Shown: in pieces, positions 5,179-6,715 of the stretch
How positions within the stretch are numbered: the first letter of the stretch is position 1
Layout of the letters: every line of letters begins with the position of its first letter
Origin: Promethearchaeota archaeon
GTDB lineage: Archaea; Asgardarchaeota; Lokiarchaeia; Sigynarchaeales; SOKP01
Reading direction: 5' to 3'
DNA: 6,715 nt
Assembly: GCA_019057975.1 (NCBI GenBank)
Contig: JAHLWJ010000246.1
Span: 1-6,715, forward strand
Made by a program: the position numbers and the translations under genes
Notes under the pieces: model-generated
Database searches by the model: none
Seen by the model: only the letters and a program-made list of their open reading frames with translations
Told to the model about the DNA's origin: nothing

Positions 5179-6150
5179 TTAATTGTTCTTATCCAACTTC
5201 TCAAGCTCCAAAATTGTATTTAACTTTAATTCAAAATCTTTATCCAGATTTAATAGATCATCTAATATTTTATCAATATTATCAATTAGAGCATCGATTG
5301 GAGTTTTTTTTAATTCCAAAAGAAGCTCAGAAATAGCTACTAAATTGTTCTTAAAAGCACCAAATATATTTTCTTTGATTACATTTTTATTAATGTCAAA
5401 TTCCCTGATTTTTTTTAGATCCTTGATTTCTTTAAGAGGAACATGTTCTTTTTCGGTTAACCTAATATTCTTTTTAATAATTTTTGGAGTTATTTTCTTA
5501 TGAAGCGTATTTGAATCAATCTTATTAATGTTAATAATTAAATCGTTTAATTCTTCTTTGGATTTAGCAACCGAAGTTAGAAAATTTTTTGATATACCTT
5601 GAAATTGTGCTTCATTACCACTTTCTTCCAATTTTTCTAAAAAATCAAAAACTACAAGTGTAAATAGCTCTGCAATATTATCTTGGGTTTTCGCGGACAC
5701 GAATACTATTGGGAATCCTTGAATTTGATATTTTCTTATATTATTCAAGAGGATTTCAGAATCTTCAGGTCTTACTAAGTCAGATTTATTTCCTATTAAA
5801 TATGTAATGCATTCAGGAGAGTGTTTTGATAAGTTTTTAAGATACGTCTCTTTTATTTCTTGGAGAGACTCCTTTGGGTTATTCAAGTCAAATAATAGTA
5901 GAGCTGAATCCAAATTACTGAAAAACACGGGATTCAAAGGATTGAAACTTCTTTGTCCTCCAATATCCCATATATTTAACCTTATATAATTCTCTTTTAA
6001 TTTATATTCTTTTCTGGCAATATTACTGCCAATAGTGGGGATGTACATGGAAGGAAATTCTTTTCCCACGAGCGTATTGACCATGGATGTTTTACCGACG
6101 CCCCATTGACCCAGAATTGTGAGCTTAACATTGATTTCAGAGACTAGCAT
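5179..6150 (-). CDS. Ras/Rab/Arf-like small GTPase with long helical C-terminal extension
   Basis: This 323-residue protein has a complete G domain at 6-175. G1 is GQWGVGKTS (14-22, Lys20, Thr21). G2 is Thr39 in YIPTIGSN. G3 is WDIGGQ (61-66) with the catalytic Gln66. G4 is NKSD (121-124) and G5 is SAK (152-154). All key residues are present, so it should bind and hydrolyse GTP. The P-loop and switch I look Rab-like, while WDIGGQ in switch II is nearer Arf and Rab28. Residues 176-323 are a Lys/Glu/Leu/Ile-rich helical extension ending LDKNN. It contains no Cys, so prenylation at the tail is ruled out; the only Cys is 114. Standard small GTPases end near 180-210 residues, so the tail is a real addition and a candidate effector- or partner-binding region. 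The coiled-coil gene follows within 40 bases. ATG 6150 has no Shine-Dalgarno. Abundant Ras-like GTPases are a known Asgard trait. Confidence 0.92.
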   Translation of the reverse strand: MLVSEINVKLTILGQWGVGKTSMVNTLVGKEFPSMYIPTIGSNIARKEYKLKENYIRLNIWDIGGQRSFNPLNPVFFSNLDSALLLFDLNNPKESLQEIKETYLKNLSKHSPECITYLIGNKSDLVRPEDSEILLNNIRKYQIQGFPIVFVSAKTQDNIAELFTLVVFDFLEKLEESGNEAQFQGISKNFLTSVAKSKEELNDLIININKIDSNTLHKKITPKIIKKNIRLTEKEHVPLKEIKDLKKIREFDINKNVIKENIFGAFKNNLVAISELLLELKKTPIDALIDNIDKILDDLLNLDKDFELKLNTILELEKLDKNN

Positions 6151-6185
6151 GAACAGTAATTAAAAAAATATTGATAATTTATTAG

Positions 6186-6193
6186 CATATAAA
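6186..6193 (-). promoter_or_regulatory. Possible TATA box of the GTPase gene
   Basis: The minus strand reads TTTATATG about 40 bases before the GTPase ATG, giving a leader of about 15 bases with no Shine-Dalgarno. It directly follows seven T (6191-6197 overlaps it), which could also end the upstream phosphatidyltransferase transcript. A second AT-rich candidate, ATATTTAAATAG, lies at 6201-6212. Confidence 0.4.
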
Positions 6194-6197
6194 AAAA
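6191..6197 (-). terminator. T-run after the CDP-alcohol phosphatidyltransferase gene
   Basis: Seven A on the plus strand give ACC followed by seven T on the minus strand, about 63 bases past the stop. Just after the stop, AGTAT-CAA-ATACT (6245-6257) is a small inverted repeat. Either could mark the transcript end; the T-run is the more usual archaeal form. Confidence 0.3.
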
Positions 6198-6260
6198 GGT
6201 CTATTTAAATATGCTTTATTTAGAAGCAGAATATAGTATAAGAAAGTATCAAATACTCTT

Positions 6261-6715
6261 CTAATTAGAAGGAATATCGTGATTTTTCTCTGAAAATTTT
6301 TTAAAAGCGTATATTAATCTTTGGAGAACTGTTACATTAGTGCCAATGGCAAGAATAACCATTGTCCACCAGATTGCGCTGGGAAACCAGAATTGAAATA
6401 TCGAGCCTATAAATAAGATTGGAACTCTATCTGTTCTTTCAAGCAATCCTACACCGTATAAGTTTGGAATTCCTAAACTTTCTATTTTGGCTCTAGTATA
6501 CGAAGTTAAAAATGCTCCAGCTAACGTAATTAGTCCAATATAGATGTTAGTGTACCCACTAAGAATAATACCAATGAAGATGAAGATATCTCCTATTCTA
6601 TCTAAGGTAGAATCTAAGAAAGCTCCCAATTTAGTTGGTCCTTGCAATCGAGCAACTACACCATCTAATTGATCAAAAAACTCAACGATAAATAACGTTA
6701 TAATAATAAAAACTA
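6261..6715 (-). CDS. CDP-alcohol phosphatidyltransferase (archaetidylinositol phosphate synthase-like), 5' end off window
   Basis: The frame is open to the window edge, so 150 codons are visible and the N-terminus is missing; the usual length is about 190-200. The codon at 6645-6647 is TTG inside the signature and is not the start. Integral membrane enzymes of this family join a CDP-activated lipid to an alcohol phosphate. The signature is seen in the visible fragment as D14-x2-D17-G18-x2-A21-R22, then G30-x3-D34-x3-D38 (LGAFLDSTLDR), with all four metal-binding Asp present. Seven residues separate AR from G where eight is usual. The FLDSTLDR wording and a following ERTDR loop (92-96) resemble archaeal inositol-phosphate lipid synthases. 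Hydrophobic helices follow at about 41-52, 56-71, 97-109 and 114-130. Substrate is inferred; glycerol- or serine-using relatives are possible. Confidence 0.85.
   Translation of the reverse strand, partial: VFIIITLFIVEFFDQLDGVVARLQGPTKLGAFLDSTLDRIGDIFIFIGIILSGYTNIYIGLITLAGAFLTSYTRAKIESLGIPNLYGVGLLERTDRVPILFIGSIFQFWFPSAIWWTMVILAIGTNVTVLQRLIYAFKKFSEKNHDIPSN

Noticed and set aside
5183..5503. Plus-strand open frame of 106 codons
   Set aside because: It is the complement of the Lys/Ile/Leu-rich GTPase tail and reads as Ser/Phe/Asn/Ile-rich shadow sequence, with no promoter or Shine-Dalgarno.
6645..6647. TTG at 6647 as the start of the phosphatidyltransferase
   Set aside because: It falls within the catalytic signature. 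The 22 codons upstream contain the essential DxxDGxxAR.

Overview
The window reads as a piece of an AT-rich archaeal genome, most likely an Asgard archaeon of the Lokiarchaeia type. That placement is inference. It rests on a Ras/Rab/Arf-type small GTPase with a long helical tail beside a coiled-coil gene, an archaeal-style CDP-alcohol phosphatidyltransferase, a corrinoid methyl-transfer cassette, TATA-like boxes (one a perfect TTTATATA) and T-run transcript ends. Nothing diagnostic such as rRNA is present. Coding is dense: no gene-free stretch exceeds about 185 bases, and no tRNA, rRNA, CRISPR array, insertion sequence or prophage gene was seen.

Layout, left to right. Bases 1-1212 (+) hold the C-terminal part of a GH116 family glycosidase (GBA2 / beta-glucosidase-xylosidase type), whose start lies off the left edge. 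All other genes are on the minus strand and are transcribed right to left. The GH116 gene converges on a zinc-ribbon protein gene (1256-1834), with short homopolymer runs between them. Next comes a three-gene cassette read 3963 to 2010: a 49-codon small ORF (3814-3963), a corrinoid protein (3166-3810) and a uroporphyrinogen-decarboxylase-fold methyltransferase (about 2010-3164). Upstream of it lie a two-helix membrane protein (4055-4279), a coiled-coil protein (4463 to about 5137), a small GTPase (5179-6150), and the C-terminal three quarters of a CDP-alcohol phosphatidyltransferase (6261 to beyond 6715).

Functional reading. The corrinoid protein and methyltransferase form a classical methyl-transfer pair. 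One carries the methyl group on a corrinoid and the other moves it on or off. The methyltransferase lacks both cysteines of the HxC...C zinc site of MtaA/MtbA-type CoM methylases, so its acceptor or donor is open. The 49-codon ORF has its own TATA box and Shine-Dalgarno and ends three bases before the corrinoid start codon, so it looks like an overlooked cassette member. The GTPase and coiled-coil genes are 30-40 bases apart and probably co-transcribed, which suggests a switch protein and a partner. The coiled-coil frame stays open and protein-like upstream of its first ATG but has no standard start codon there, so it has either a non-standard start or a one-base frameshift.

The least expected items are the hidden small gene, the altered zinc-site residues, the GTPase/coiled-coil pair with its start problem, and a near-identical 15-base leader in front of two unrelated genes.
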